Positions 6,773 through 17,185 of a DNA stretch of 64,000 nt are shown here, in pieces. Below the pieces are notes generated by a model. That model saw nothing but the letters and a program-made list of their open reading frames with translations. It was not told where the DNA came from and did not search any database. The stretch is from Sulfurovum riftiae (GTDB lineage: Bacteria; Campylobacterota; Campylobacteria; Campylobacterales; Sulfurovaceae), in contig NZ_LNKT01000001.1 of the NCBI RefSeq assembly GCF_001595645.1, forward strand, positions 62,001-126,000. The letters are read 5' to 3'. Made by a program: the position numbers and the translations under genes. How positions within the stretch are numbered: position 1 is the stretch's first letter; every line of letters begins with the position of its first letter.

Positions 6773-9526
6773 ATGGATTTCAAAGAAACCCTCCTCCTCC
6801 CAAAAACAGACTTCCCGATGCGTGGAAACCTTCCGACAAATGAACCCAAAAAGTATAAAGCATGGTTTGACGCCGATATTTACGGACAGATGAAAGCCAA
6901 ACGTGAAGGTGCCGAGATGTATACACTGCATGACGGACCTCCGTATGCCAATGGTGACATTCATATCGGTCATGCGCTCAACAAGATCCTTAAAGACATC
7001 ATATTGAAATATAACTACTTCCAGGGCAAAGCAGTCCGTATGACGCCGGGCTGGGACTGTCACGGTCTGCCAATCGAGCAGAAAGTGGAAGAGAAACTTG
7101 GCAAGAGCAAGAAAGAAGCGATGCCGACAGAGAAGTTCAGAGAGCTCTGCCGTGCACACGCTGCGAAGTTCGTCGATATTCAGAGAGACAGTTTCAAAGA
7201 GCTCGGGATCATCGCCGACTGGGAGAATCCGTATGTGACCATGGACTTCAAATTCGAAGCCAACATCTACAGAACGCTTTGTGAAGTGGCAAAGAGAGGG
7301 CTGTTGGTCGAGAGACACAAGCCTATCTTCTGGTCCTGGGCTGCAAGAACAGCACTGGCGGATGCGGAAGTGGAGTATGAGGATAAAGAGGATTACTCCA
7401 TCTATGTACATTTCGAACTCAGTGATGCTGCCAAAGAGAAAATAGGTGTGGAGGGAAAAGCCGGTCTTGTCATCTGGACGACGACACCATGGACGCTGCC
7501 TGCCAATACCGGTATCGCACTGAATCCTGAAGAGATGTATGTGTTGACCGATGACGGACACATCGTTGCAGAGGCACGTTACGATGCAATGATCGAAGAA
7601 GGAGTGGTCAGCGGCCATGCTTCAAGAAAGATCGCAGCAACCGAAATGGAAGGCCTTCTGGCGATCAACCCTGTGAACGGGCGTACCTCCAAAGTCGTAT
7701 TGGGAGACCATGTATTGATGGATGGCGGTACAGGGTGTGTCCATACCGCTCCCGGCCACGGTGAGGATGACTACAAGGTCGGGCTCAAATACGGCCTTGA
7801 TGTTGTCATGCCCGTGGATGAGAGAGGGTGCTATGACGAATCTGTCGTAGGGTTGAACCTTCTGCCGAATCCGGAAGAATTCGTGGGCACGCATATCTTC
7901 AAAGCCAACGAACCGATACTTGAGACTCTGGGAGATGCACTGTTGAAGCAGAGCAAATTCGTTCACTCCTATCCGCACTGCTGGAGAACGAAAAAACCGC
8001 TTATCTACAGAGCGACGAACCAGTGGTTCATCTCCATTGACGATGCAGCGACAGATGCTGAAAAAACATTGCGTGTGACAGCGGTTGAGGCGATAGACGG
8101 TGTGGAATTCTACCCGGCATCGTCCAAGAACAGACTCAAGCCGATGGTGGAGGGCAGACCGGACTGGTGTATCTCCCGTCAGCGTTCATGGGGTGTACCG
8201 ATAGCCTTCTTCCGTATCAAGAGTACCAAAGAGGTGATCTTCGACGAAGCGGTGCTTGATCACATTGCTGCACTCTTTGATGAGCATGGTGCAGATGCCT
8301 GGTACTCCATGAGCAATGCGGAACTTCTGCCTGAAGGAAGTGCATACGATCCTGATGATCTTGAAAAGATCGAAGATATCCTCGATGTATGGTTCGATTC
8401 GGGTTCGACATGGAACTCAGTCCTGAAATCTGGGAACTACGATGCGGGGAATTACCCGGCATCACTCTACCTTGAAGGGTCAGACCAGCACAGAGGATGG
8501 TTCCAGTCCTCACTGCTTCTGAGTGCAGCCATCAACCAAAAAGCACCGTATGAGACCATCATTACCCACGGATTCACCATGGATGCCAAGGGTGAGAAGA
8601 TGAGTAAATCCAAAGGGAACGTGGTCGCACCTGACAAAGTGGTCAAGCAGTACGGCTCCGAGATCCTCAGGCTTTGGGTAGCACTGTCGGACTATCAGAA
8701 CGATCAGAAGATATCCGATGACATTTTGAAGCAGACAGCGGAGCAGTACAGAAAGATCCGTAACACCTTCAGGTTCCTGCTCGCAAACGTGAATGACCTG
8801 GACATTATTGTCTCTGTGGAAGCATACGGTGAATTGGACAGATGGATCCTGTGCAAAGCATCAGAGGTATTTGCATCGGTCAAAGCAAGTTTCGACAGCT
8901 ATGATTTCCTCAAAGGCTTCGCGACGCTGAATCACTTCATTACCAATGAACTGAGCGGTATCTATATGGATATTACCAAAGACAGACTTTACTGTGAAGC
9001 CAAAGATTCCGAAGTAAGACGTGCCACACAGTCTGCAATGCTTCACATCTCCAAAGCGATGCTGGGGTTGGTCGCACCGGTCATTACCTACACGGCCGAT
9101 GAGATCCTTGAGTATGCACCGACGATCTTTAAAGGCGGGATGGAAAATGTCTTCGACCTTGTCTATGAGGCAGTGCCTGAAGTAGCGGAGAGTTTTGATG
9201 ATGCGATACTCATTGAGGCACGTGAGAAGTTCTCCGAAGCGATCGATTCATTGAAGAAAGAAAAGATCATAAAGGCGACGCTGGAGCTTGAGATCGCTGG
9301 AGAGAGAGACCTGCTTCCTATCTCTGAGGACAAGGACCTTGAAGACTGGTTTGTGGTCTCCGCGGTAAAAGCAGCAAGCCAGGGTGAACAGCTTGCTTCT
9401 TTTGAAGTGGAAGGCAAAACATTCACCGTGCATAAAGCAACAGCGGCAAAATGTCCGAGATGCTGGAGATTCACCAGTGAGTCCGAAGAGAAACTCTGTA
9501 CAAGATGTGAAGAGGTCGTGGCGTAA
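6773..9526 (+). CDS. ileS: Isoleucyl-tRNA synthetase
   Basis: Class I aminoacyl-tRNA synthetase charging tRNA-Ile; 917 residues, the usual bacterial length. The HIGH motif is in PYANGDIHIGHALNK, the editing domain shows the VIWTTTPWTLPAN and GTGCVHTAPGHGEDDY motifs, the KMSKS loop is GEKMSKSKGN, and the C-terminal zinc knuckle is CPRCWRF...CTRC. Its stop codon overlaps the start of a 43-residue membrane protein by one base (TAATG), followed by gatA, a gene order also found in Campylobacter (recalled). The leader hairpin may affect initiation. Confidence 0.98.
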   Translation: MDFKETLLLPKTDFPMRGNLPTNEPKKYKAWFDADIYGQMKAKREGAEMYTLHDGPPYANGDIHIGHALNKILKDIILKYNYFQGKAVRMTPGWDCHGLPIEQKVEEKLGKSKKEAMPTEKFRELCRAHAAKFVDIQRDSFKELGIIADWENPYVTMDFKFEANIYRTLCEVAKRGLLVERHKPIFWSWAARTALADAEVEYEDKEDYSIYVHFELSDAAKEKIGVEGKAGLVIWTTTPWTLPANTGIALNPEEMYVLTDDGHIVAEARYDAMIEEGVVSGHASRKIAATEMEGLLAINPVNGRTSKVVLGDHVLMDGGTGCVHTAPGHGEDDYKVGLKYGLDVVMPVDERGCYDESVVGLNLLPNPEEFVGTHIFKANEPILETLGDALLKQSKFVHSYPHCWRTKKPLIYRATNQWFISIDDAATDAEKTLRVTAVEAIDGVEFYPASSKNRLKPMVEGRPDWCISRQRSWGVPIAFFRIKSTKEVIFDEAVLDHIAALFDEHGADAWYSMSNAELLPEGSAYDPDDLEKIEDILDVWFDSGSTWNSVLKSGNYDAGNYPASLYLEGSDQHRGWFQSSLLLSAAINQKAPYETIITHGFTMDAKGEKMSKSKGNVVAPDKVVKQYGSEILRLWVALSDYQNDQKISDDILKQTAEQYRKIRNTFRFLLANVNDLDIIVSVEAYGELDRWILCKASEVFASVKASFDSYDFLKGFATLNHFITNELSGIYMDITKDRLYCEAKDSEVRRATQSAMLHISKAMLGLVAPVITYTADEILEYAPTIFKGGMENVFDLVYEAVPEVAESFDDAILIEAREKFSEAIDSLKKEKIIKATLELEIAGERDLLPISEDKDLEDWFVVSAVKAASQGEQLASFEVEGKTFTVHKATAAKCPRCWRFTSESEEKLCTRCEEVVA

Positions 9527-9657
9527 TGTTCGATATGTCCCAGCCTGTACCGATGGAAGTGATCATCGGATCGATCCTTTTTATTTTTGGTCTGGTAGGG
9601 GTTGGATTGGCAATGGTGGCGTACTATAAGAAGAAACAAAACAGTGAGGGTAAATAG
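9526..9657 (+). CDS. 43-residue single-pass membrane protein
   Basis: Short ORF filling the gap between ileS and gatA, one base overlapping each (TAATG at the start, TAGTG at the end), so it is probably translationally coupled on both sides. The sequence begins [12 protein letters not shown], has one hydrophobic segment (about residues 11-33, ending LAMVAYY), then a charged tail KKKQNSEGK. This predicts an N-out, C-in single-span protein. Campylobacter jejuni has a small ORF in the same place (Cj1060c, recalled). Function unknown. Coding status rests on the tight junctions and conserved position. Confidence 0.75.
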   Translation: MFDMSQPVPMEVIIGSILFIFGLVGVGLAMVAYYKKKQNSEGK

Positions 9658-11000
9658 TGATTACATTAAAAGAAGCATTGAGAAAATCCAATGAAGAGTT
9701 GGCTGCATTAAGAGCTGAGCTTGAAGAGAAAGCCAAAGCATCGGGCCTGAACGCCTATGTGGGGTATGAATCTTCCGGTGAGGGGGTTCCCATTCTTGTT
9801 AAAGACAATATCCAGGTGAAAGAGTGGCCGGTCACTGCTGCTTCGAAGATACTTCAGGGGTATATTGCTCCTTATGAAGCGACAGCCATCAAAAACCTCA
9901 AATCCAAAGGGATGATGGCATTCGGCAGGGCCAACATGGATGAATTTGCCATGGGGTCGACCACTGAGAGCTCTTTTTACGGTCCGACGAAAAACCCTCA
10001 CGGTACGGACAGGGTACCGGGTGGCTCCTCGGGCGGATCGGCTGCTGCGGTTGCCGGCGGTATCGCCATTGCTGCACTGGGTTCGGATACAGGCGGGTCC
10101 ATTCGCCAGCCTGCAGCCTACTGCGGTGTGGTCGGAATGAAGCCGACCTATGGACGCGTAAGCCGTTTCGGACTGGGTGCCTATGCTTCGAGCCTTGACC
10201 AGATCGGTCCGATCGCGCAGAATGTGGAAGATGCAGCCATACTGTACGATGCGATCAAAGGGCATGACGATAAAGATTCGACCTCTGCGGATTTCGAGAT
10301 AGAAGATATCGCGAACAATCTGGACACTGAAGTCAAACTGACCATTGCCGTCATCGACGAACATGTGGCACAGGCGGATGAGGATATTCAAAAAGCCTTT
10401 GCCGAAACGGTAGCCAGACTGGAAGATGCAGGCCATACCATTGTTCATAAAGAGATGAGCAATACGAAGTATGATATTGCGACATACTACATTCTGGCTA
10501 CGGCGGAAGCAGCGACCAATCTTGCACGCTACGACGGTGTACGTTACGGTAGAAGGGCTGAAGCGAAAAATACCGAAGAACTCTTTTACAATACCAGAAG
10601 CGAAGGGTTCGGAGAAGAGGTCAAAAGAAGGATCCTTCTGGGGAACTTCGTTCTCTCTTCGGGGTATTATGATGCCTACTATGTCAAAGCACAGAAGGTA
10701 AGACACCTGATCCGTGACGAATACAACAGGATCTTCGAAGAGGCAGATCTGATCCTCTCTCCGGTCGCACCGTCCGTGGCACCGAAAATAGGTTCGATTC
10801 ATGATCCGCTCGAGATGTACAAAAGCGATATGTACACACTGGGTGTGAACCTTGCAGGGCTTCCGGGTATCTCCCTGCCTGTGGCGAAGAACGATGAAGG
10901 CATGCCTATCGGGCTGCAGCTCATTGCCAAGGCATTCGATGAAAAAATACTCTTTAACGGTGCTGCAAGCATGGAAAAAGCAGTTCATTATGCGCGTTAG
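9657..11000 (+). CDS. gatA: Glutamyl-tRNA(Gln) amidotransferase subunit A
   Basis: Glutaminase subunit of GatCAB, which converts Glu-tRNA(Gln) (and Asp-tRNA(Asn)) to the amide form. The amidase signature is clear: VPILVKDNI with the catalytic lysine, then [17 protein letters not shown] and [15 protein letters not shown] with the cis-Ser/Ser pair of the Ser-Ser-Lys triad. The 447-residue length is typical for Campylobacterota. The start is GTG, overlapping the upstream stop by one base. GatB and GatC are not in the window. Confidence 0.97.
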   Translation: MITLKEALRKSNEELAALRAELEEKAKASGLNAYVGYESSGEGVPILVKDNIQVKEWPVTAASKILQGYIAPYEATAIKNLKSKGMMAFGRANMDEFAMGSTTESSFYGPTKNPHGTDRVPGGSSGGSAAAVAGGIAIAALGSDTGGSIRQPAAYCGVVGMKPTYGRVSRFGLGAYASSLDQIGPIAQNVEDAAILYDAIKGHDDKDSTSADFEIEDIANNLDTEVKLTIAVIDEHVAQADEDIQKAFAETVARLEDAGHTIVHKEMSNTKYDIATYYILATAEAATNLARYDGVRYGRRAEAKNTEELFYNTRSEGFGEEVKRRILLGNFVLSSGYYDAYYVKAQKVRHLIRDEYNRIFEEADLILSPVAPSVAPKIGSIHDPLEMYKSDMYTLGVNLAGLPGISLPVAKNDEGMPIGLQLIAKAFDEKILFNGAASMEKAVHYAR

Positions 11001-11003
11001 ACT

Positions 11004-12539
<1,536 letters not shown>

Positions 12540-12575
12540 TTTTCTATCATTTAAAACTAAAATCTCCTTTTTAAA

Positions 12576-12597
12576 GGTGGGCTGAAGCCCACCCTAC
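12576..12597. repeat. REP-like palindrome GGTGGGC-TGAA-GCCCACC
   Basis: A 7-bp stem and 4-base loop followed by CTAC. Related copies lie at 42575-42593, 42637-42659 and 43595-43615. It lies in the gap after guaB; no T-run. Confidence 0.8.
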
Positions 12598-12664
12598 ATT
12601 TTAAAAATTCATATCCATTTTATGAACCCAGATAAAACTGATAAAATAATTGTGTCCAAAAATT

Positions 12665-12691
12665 CTCTATTAATAGAGTAAAAGATATAAT
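12665..12691 (+). promoter_or_regulatory. metY promoter with palindrome in the -35 region
   Basis: A TATAAT box at 12686-12691 is preceded by the perfect 14-bp palindrome CTCTATTAATAGAG (12665-12678), which occupies about -20 to -33 and could be a repressor operator. The factor is unknown. Confidence 0.5.
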
Positions 12692-12723
12692 CTGTACAAC
12701 TATTTTCATATAAGGAAACAAAA

Positions 12724-13992
12724 ATGCATGAACAAACAATAGCGATCCATGCCGGATATGACAAAGATGCGATGGGGAGCATGGCTGTACCCATCTACCA
12801 GACAACGGCCTATGAGTTCAGAGATACGGAACATGCGGCCAATCTGTTCGCTCTCAAAGAGCTTGGGAATATCTATACCCGTTTGATGAACCCGACCACG
12901 GATGTTTTTGAAAAACGATTTGCCGCCCTTGAAGGCGGAGCGGCAGCCATTGGTACCGCTTCTGGTATGGCAGCGATCTTCTATGCCATCGCCAATGTGG
13001 CCGAAGTGGGAGACAATATCGTGGTAGCAAAGCAGGTCTATGGCGGAACTACGACGCTGACAGGCCATACCATTAAGCGTTTCGGGATCGAGACGCGCTA
13101 TTTCGATGTGACCAATCCTTCTGAGATAGAAGGGATGATCGATGAGAAGACGAAGTTGATCATTTTTGAAAGTATCACCAATCCGAGTATCGATGTGGCC
13201 GATATCGATGCGGTGGTAGCGATCGCTGACAGGCATGGTGTATTGACCTGTGTGGACAATACAGTCGCCACACCGATACTCTGCAAGCCTTTGTCACGCG
13301 GTGTGGACCTGAGTGTACACAGTACCAGCAAATATACGACCGGGCAGGGCTTGGCTCTGGGAGGTATCATCGTAGAGCGCAATGATCTGGTAGAGAAGAT
13401 CAAGGGTAACGACCGTTACTCCCACTTCAATGAACCGGATGCCAGCTATCATGGTCTGGTCTACTCTGATCTGCCGCTTCCTCTGTTTACTTTAAGGGTG
13501 AGGCTGGCACTGCTGCGTGATCTTGGAGGGGCACCAAGCCCGTTCAATTCATGGCTGCATATTCAGGGCTTGGAACATCTGCCGCTTCGTATGAAGCAGC
13601 ACTCTGCATCGGCACTGGCGATCGCCGAGTTCCTCGAAGCACATCCGAAAGTAAAAAAGGTCAATTACCCCGGACTCAAAAGTTCTCCTCAACATGGATT
13701 GATAGAGAAGTACTTCAAAGACGGTATGGCAAGCGGACTACTCTCTTTTGAAGTAGAGAGCAGGGAGATGGCTCAAAAGATCGCGGATGGTACGGATATC
13801 TTCGCGGTTGTCGTCAATATCGGTGACAGCAAGTCCATTATTACCCATCCGGCAAGTACGACCCATCAGCAGCTCTCCGCACAGGAACTTATTGAAGCAG
13901 GTGTTCCCGGCGGGCTTGTCAGACTCAGTGTCGGACTGGAAGATACACAGGACCTCATTGCCGATCTTGAACAGGCATTGGAGAATGCGTAG
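12724..13992 (+). CDS. metY: O-acetylhomoserine sulfhydrylase (aminocarboxypropyltransferase)
   Basis: PLP enzyme of the Cys/Met metabolism family: O-acetylhomoserine plus sulfide gives homocysteine. 422 residues. Motifs include YTRLMNPTTDVFEKRFAALEGG, the substrate loop VAKQVYGGTTTL, VDNTVATPILCKPLSRGVD and the PLP lysine in HSTSKYTTGQG. The LVRLSVGLEDTQDLIADLEQAL ending is typical. AAGGA precedes the ATG. Its partner metX, which makes the substrate, follows. A 12-bp palindrome overlaps the stop codon. Direct sulfhydrylation suits a sulfide-rich niche (inference). Confidence 0.95.
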   Translation: MHEQTIAIHAGYDKDAMGSMAVPIYQTTAYEFRDTEHAANLFALKELGNIYTRLMNPTTDVFEKRFAALEGGAAAIGTASGMAAIFYAIANVAEVGDNIVVAKQVYGGTTTLTGHTIKRFGIETRYFDVTNPSEIEGMIDEKTKLIIFESITNPSIDVADIDAVVAIADRHGVLTCVDNTVATPILCKPLSRGVDLSVHSTSKYTTGQGLALGGIIVERNDLVEKIKGNDRYSHFNEPDASYHGLVYSDLPLPLFTLRVRLALLRDLGGAPSPFNSWLHIQGLEHLPLRMKQHSASALAIAEFLEAHPKVKKVNYPGLKSSPQHGLIEKYFKDGMASGLLSFEVESREMAQKIADGTDIFAVVVNIGDSKSIITHPASTTHQQLSAQELIEAGVPGGLVRLSVGLEDTQDLIADLEQALENA

Positions 13993-14017
13993 GGTGCTGT
14001 CTCCCGACAGCACCCTA
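13990..14017. repeat. Palindrome TAGGGTGCTGTC-TCCC-GACAGCACCCTA
   Basis: A perfect 12-bp stem that includes the metY stop codon. A partial copy occurs at 56930-56949. It could stop transcripts or protect the 3' end, but only a short AT-rich stretch follows. Confidence 0.8.
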
Positions 14018-14124
14018 CTATAAGATAAACAGGGTGTTTATGCCGTGTGGATACAGCACCTGCGGAATAAAAGCCCAAATTAGATAAAATACAGCAAAAT
14101 AAAATCCAACTACCAAAGCAGTTT

Positions 14125-15222
14125 ATGAAAATCGAAACCAATATAGCACATTTCAGCTCTCCGCTCTACCTTGAGAGTGGGCGTATCCTGGAACCATACG
14201 AAATTGCGTATGAGACCTACGGTGAGCTGAATGAGGAGAAGTCCAATGTTGTACTGGTCTGCCATGCTTTAAGCGGTTCGCATCATGCTGCGGGTACCTA
14301 CGAAGGTGACCGGAAACCGGGCTGGTGGGACGGTCTTATCGGTGACGGCAAAGCGATCGATACGACAAAATATTTTGTTATCTGTACCAATGTGGTAGGC
14401 TCCTGTTTCGGTTCTACAGGCCCTATGAGTGAGAATTATCCCAGTGAGGAGCCATACCGTCTGCGTTTCCCGGTAGTGACCATCAAAGATATGATCAGGG
14501 CACAGATGCAGCTGCTCTCCTCTTTGGGTATCTACCATCTCAAAGCCATTGTAGGCGGTTCCATGGGCGGCATGCAGGCACTTCAGTTCGCAGTTGACTA
14601 CCCCAATCTGGCGGATCATATCATTTCTCTGGCTGCTACCTATGCAACACGTCCCTGGACCATTGCCTTCAACAAGGTGGCCGTAGAGGCGATCAGAAGG
14701 GATCCGCGTTTTGAGCATGGGAACTATGCCAAAGGTGCATTTTCAGAAGAAGGTCTTGACGGTCTTGCCATCGGACGTATCGCGGGGCATATCTCCTATC
14801 TTTCCCCTTTGTCAATGGATGAGAAGTTCGGACGGAACTATGTCAACAATGACGGTCTTTTCGAACTTTTCGGACGCTATGAAGTGGAACGTTATATGGA
14901 GTACAATACCAACAACTTCTCACGCATCTTTGACCCGCTCTCCTACCTCTATATCGTCAAGGCAATCAATACCTTCAATCTGAGCAGGGGGTATGACTCT
15001 CTGCACGATGCGATCATGCGGATAAAGGCAACGGTACATCTTGTCTCTTTCTCTTCGGATTATCTCTTCTTCCCGTCTGAGATGGAGCATATCGCAAACA
15101 TGATGCAGCGTAACGGACAGAACTACACCTATCTGGAAGTAGAGAGCGAATACGGCCACGATGCATTCCTGGTCGAACTGGACAAATTTGAAGAGAATAT
15201 CAGGGAAGTACTTAAAAAATAA
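14125..15222 (+). CDS. metX: Homoserine O-acetyltransferase
   Basis: Alpha/beta-hydrolase-fold enzyme transferring acetyl from acetyl-CoA to homoserine, feeding MetY. 365 residues. Visible: LVCHALSGSHHAAG (oxyanion region), PGWWDGLIGDGKAIDT, the nucleophile elbow VGGSMGGMQAL, and near the C-terminus the acid/base pair in SSDYLFFPSEM and EYGHDAFLVE. The ribosome site is weak. A hairpin with a T-run follows (15256-15276), so the metY-metX unit probably ends there. Confidence 0.96.
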   Translation: MKIETNIAHFSSPLYLESGRILEPYEIAYETYGELNEEKSNVVLVCHALSGSHHAAGTYEGDRKPGWWDGLIGDGKAIDTTKYFVICTNVVGSCFGSTGPMSENYPSEEPYRLRFPVVTIKDMIRAQMQLLSSLGIYHLKAIVGGSMGGMQALQFAVDYPNLADHIISLAATYATRPWTIAFNKVAVEAIRRDPRFEHGNYAKGAFSEEGLDGLAIGRIAGHISYLSPLSMDEKFGRNYVNNDGLFELFGRYEVERYMEYNTNNFSRIFDPLSYLYIVKAINTFNLSRGYDSLHDAIMRIKATVHLVSFSSDYLFFPSEMEHIANMMQRNGQNYTYLEVESEYGHDAFLVELDKFEENIREVLKK

Positions 15223-15242
15223 GAGTGAAGAGTGAAGAGTGA
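15222..15242. repeat. Heptanucleotide tandem repeat (AGAGTGA)x3
   Basis: Three perfect AGAGTGA units starting at the last base of the metX stop codon. Related by sequence to the coding repeat at 2675-2709 (reverse complement GAGTGAT). Confidence 0.85.
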
Positions 15243-15255
15243 AAAACTGTGGTAT

Positions 15256-15276
15256 GCTTTTCAGTGAAAAGCTTTT
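15256..15276 (+). terminator. Intrinsic terminator after metX
   Basis: GCTTTTC-AGT-GAAAAGC stem-loop directly followed by TTTT. Weak stem, short T-run. Confidence 0.55.
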
Positions 15277-15319
15277 ATGTTCGGAGGGTGTGTACGCAAG
15301 CACCGAAAAAGGTATATAA

Positions 15320-15532
15320 ATGAAAACAGAAACATTTGAAGAGAAACTGGCATACTCCAAAGAGCTGCTTGAAAAACTGATGGATCCGGAGATCACTTTG
15401 GAGGAGTCCGTCAAGCTTTACGAAGAGGGCCTGAAGAATATCAAAGAGGCGCAAAAGCTTATTGAAGAGGCCAAAACGAAGATCACGGTGATCGAACAGC
15501 AGAACCAGCAGCTGCCGGAGGATGAAGCATAA
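15320..15532 (+). CDS. xseB: Exodeoxyribonuclease VII small subunit
   Basis: 70-residue helical protein with the XseB pattern: ETFEEKLAYSKELLEKLMDP, then ITLEESVKLYEEGLKNIKEAQKLIEEAKTKI. It forms a complex with XseA (not in the window) that degrades single-stranded DNA. AAGG lies 7-8 bases before the ATG. The stop codon overlaps the next start by one base (TAATG), so the downstream pseudoenzyme is coupled to it. Confidence 0.92.
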   Translation: MKTETFEEKLAYSKELLEKLMDPEITLEESVKLYEEGLKNIKEAQKLIEEAKTKITVIEQQNQQLPEDEA

Positions 15533-16359
15533 TGGCAGCCTCCAAACAGCTGGTCGTTGCTGCACTGCAGCTGCCGACACTGGGCATGAATGCGACACGG
15601 CTTGAGTTCTACCTCAAACAGGCACACAGCCGTGGGGCGGATGTCATGCTGCTTGGCGAGTATGTCCTGAACCATTTTTTCAAAGAGTTCGCCACTATGG
15701 CACCCAATATGGTCAAAGAGCAGAGCCGAAAACATATGGAGCTTCTGAAAAATCTTGCTGTGAAGTATGACATCGTATTCATTGCGCCGATTATCGTGAC
15801 CAAAAAGGACGGTTACCACAAGACCATTGTAAAAGTGACACCAAAACATACCAAATATTATGAACAGCAGATCCTTCTTCCCTATGCACACTGGAACGAG
15901 AAGAAGTTCTTTGCCAACCCGGTTGCACCGCTTAAAACCCCAATGACCTTTACTATCAAAAATTTCAAGATCATGGTCATGGCCGGTTTCGAATTGCACT
16001 TCGATCCCTTCTGGCAGGAAGTGACGCGCAAAAAGATCGACCTTGTCCTGCTTCCGACCGCTTCGACATTCGGTTCTCACAATCGCTGGAGAGAGATCAT
16101 CAAGACCAAGGCCTTTCTGCACGGGTGTTTCATTCTGAGAGCCAACCGTCTGGGTGAGTACAGTGATGATGAGGTCAAATGGAAATTCTACGGAGACACG
16201 ATGCTGGTCTCCCCCGAAGGCGAAGTGGAGATGATGCTTGAAGACAAAGAATCCATGCTCATCGAGGTCATAGACAAAGCAGAGATCACGGAACACCGCA
16301 GAAGCTGGGGATTTGAAAAAGAGCTGAAACAGCGTGAAGCATTAAGCAGACAGGAATAA
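15532..16359 (+). CDS. Nitrilase-superfamily protein lacking catalytic Cys and Lys (probable pseudoenzyme)
   Basis: 275 residues with the carbon-nitrogen hydrolase fold. The Glu of the triad is present (DVMLLGEYVLNHFF). The usual Lys motif YxKxhL reads YYEQQILLPY (Lys to Gln). The usual nucleophile motif ICYExxFPE reads AGFELHFDPF (Cys to Gly). The later part matches the family: DLVLLPTASTFGSHNRW, TKAFLHGCFILRANRLGE, and the C-terminal GDTMLVSPEGEV strand. Two of three catalytic residues are therefore missing, suggesting a binding or structural role. One-base overlap with xseB. Confidence 0.8.
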   Translation: MAASKQLVVAALQLPTLGMNATRLEFYLKQAHSRGADVMLLGEYVLNHFFKEFATMAPNMVKEQSRKHMELLKNLAVKYDIVFIAPIIVTKKDGYHKTIVKVTPKHTKYYEQQILLPYAHWNEKKFFANPVAPLKTPMTFTIKNFKIMVMAGFELHFDPFWQEVTRKKIDLVLLPTASTFGSHNRWREIIKTKAFLHGCFILRANRLGEYSDDEVKWKFYGDTMLVSPEGEVEMMLEDKESMLIEVIDKAEITEHRRSWGFEKELKQREALSRQE

Positions 16360-16363
16360 GCAT

Positions 16364-17068
16364 ATGCATAGCACCGAGACACCTACACCTGAAGCGTATT
16401 TTAACAGACAGATACAGCTTTGGGGAGAGGGTACCCAAAAATCCCTACAGAGCAAGAAGATTGCTATTATCGGTTCGGGCGGATTGGGTTCGACACTTGC
16501 CATGGCCCTGGGAACTTCCGGAATAGGGGAGATTCATATGGTGGATTTCGATACGGTATCGCTGCACAATATCCACAGACAGATCGCTTTTACACTTGAA
16601 GATGAAGGAAAAAGTAAAGCAAAAGCGACTGTACAACTAATGGAAAGTAAGAATCCATTTGTCAAAGCAGTTGCTTTCGATATGCCTTTTGAGGACTTCA
16701 AAGAGATGGGCAACAGTTATGATCTCATTCTCGATGCCACAGACAACCTTCCTGTAAGAGGAGAGATAGACAAGTATGCCAAGGAGACGGATACGCCGTG
16801 GATCTATGCTTCAGTAGAAGAGTTCAACGGGCAGGTCTGTTTCTTTGATAAGAGCAATTTTCAGGTCTTCAATATATCAGACCATACACCGGGAGGGATC
16901 GCAGCACCGATCGTGATGCATATCGGTTCTCTCCAGGCAAATCTTGCATTGAGATATCTTGCAGAACTTCCTGTAGTCAAGGACAAGCTCTATTATCTCT
17001 ATTTCAATGATGAAGGTGAATTGATTACGCAAAAATTCGGAATGCCTGAAAAAGAGGGTAGTGCATAG
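16364..17068 (+). CDS. ThiF/MoeB/HesA-family E1-like protein
   Basis: 234 residues. Family members adenylate the C-terminus of a ubiquitin-like sulfur carrier. The ATP site is present: IAIIGSGGLGSTLAMALGTSGIG (Rossmann loop), MVDFDTVSLHNIHRQIAF with the Asp and the R-Q finger, and DLILDATDNLPVRGEIDKYA. It is shorter than MoeB and lacks the CxxC pairs of the zinc site and the CYRC cysteine; only one Cys (NGQVCFF) lies in that half. The substrate is therefore unknown. It starts 4 bp after the pseudonitrilase gene. Confidence 0.8.
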   Translation: MHSTETPTPEAYFNRQIQLWGEGTQKSLQSKKIAIIGSGGLGSTLAMALGTSGIGEIHMVDFDTVSLHNIHRQIAFTLEDEGKSKAKATVQLMESKNPFVKAVAFDMPFEDFKEMGNSYDLILDATDNLPVRGEIDKYAKETDTPWIYASVEEFNGQVCFFDKSNFQVFNISDHTPGGIAAPIVMHIGSLQANLALRYLAELPVVKDKLYYLYFNDEGELITQKFGMPEKEGSA

Positions 17069-17145
17069 CAAGTAGTGGGTAGAAAGTGGAATCAAGTCGC
17101 AAATCAGAGTTCCGTGATTCCAAATCTGTAAAATACTTATCTGTT

Positions 17146-17157
17146 TTGGGGTATAAT
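17146..17157 (+). promoter_or_regulatory. Promoter of the lipoprotein-ridA unit
   Basis: TTGGGGTATAAT with TATAAT at 17152-17157, 28 bp before the ATG at 17186. Similar to the TTTGG(A/G)TATAAT boxes before ileS, rplU, obgE and pyrH. Confidence 0.6.
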
Positions 17158-17185
17158 TTTTGAAAAGAAAGGAGAACAGTATATT

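Noticed and set aside
9708-10988. 426-residue minus-strand ORF opposite gatA
   Set aside because: Shadow of gatA; Cys/His/Arg-rich composition typical of antisense frames and no family match.
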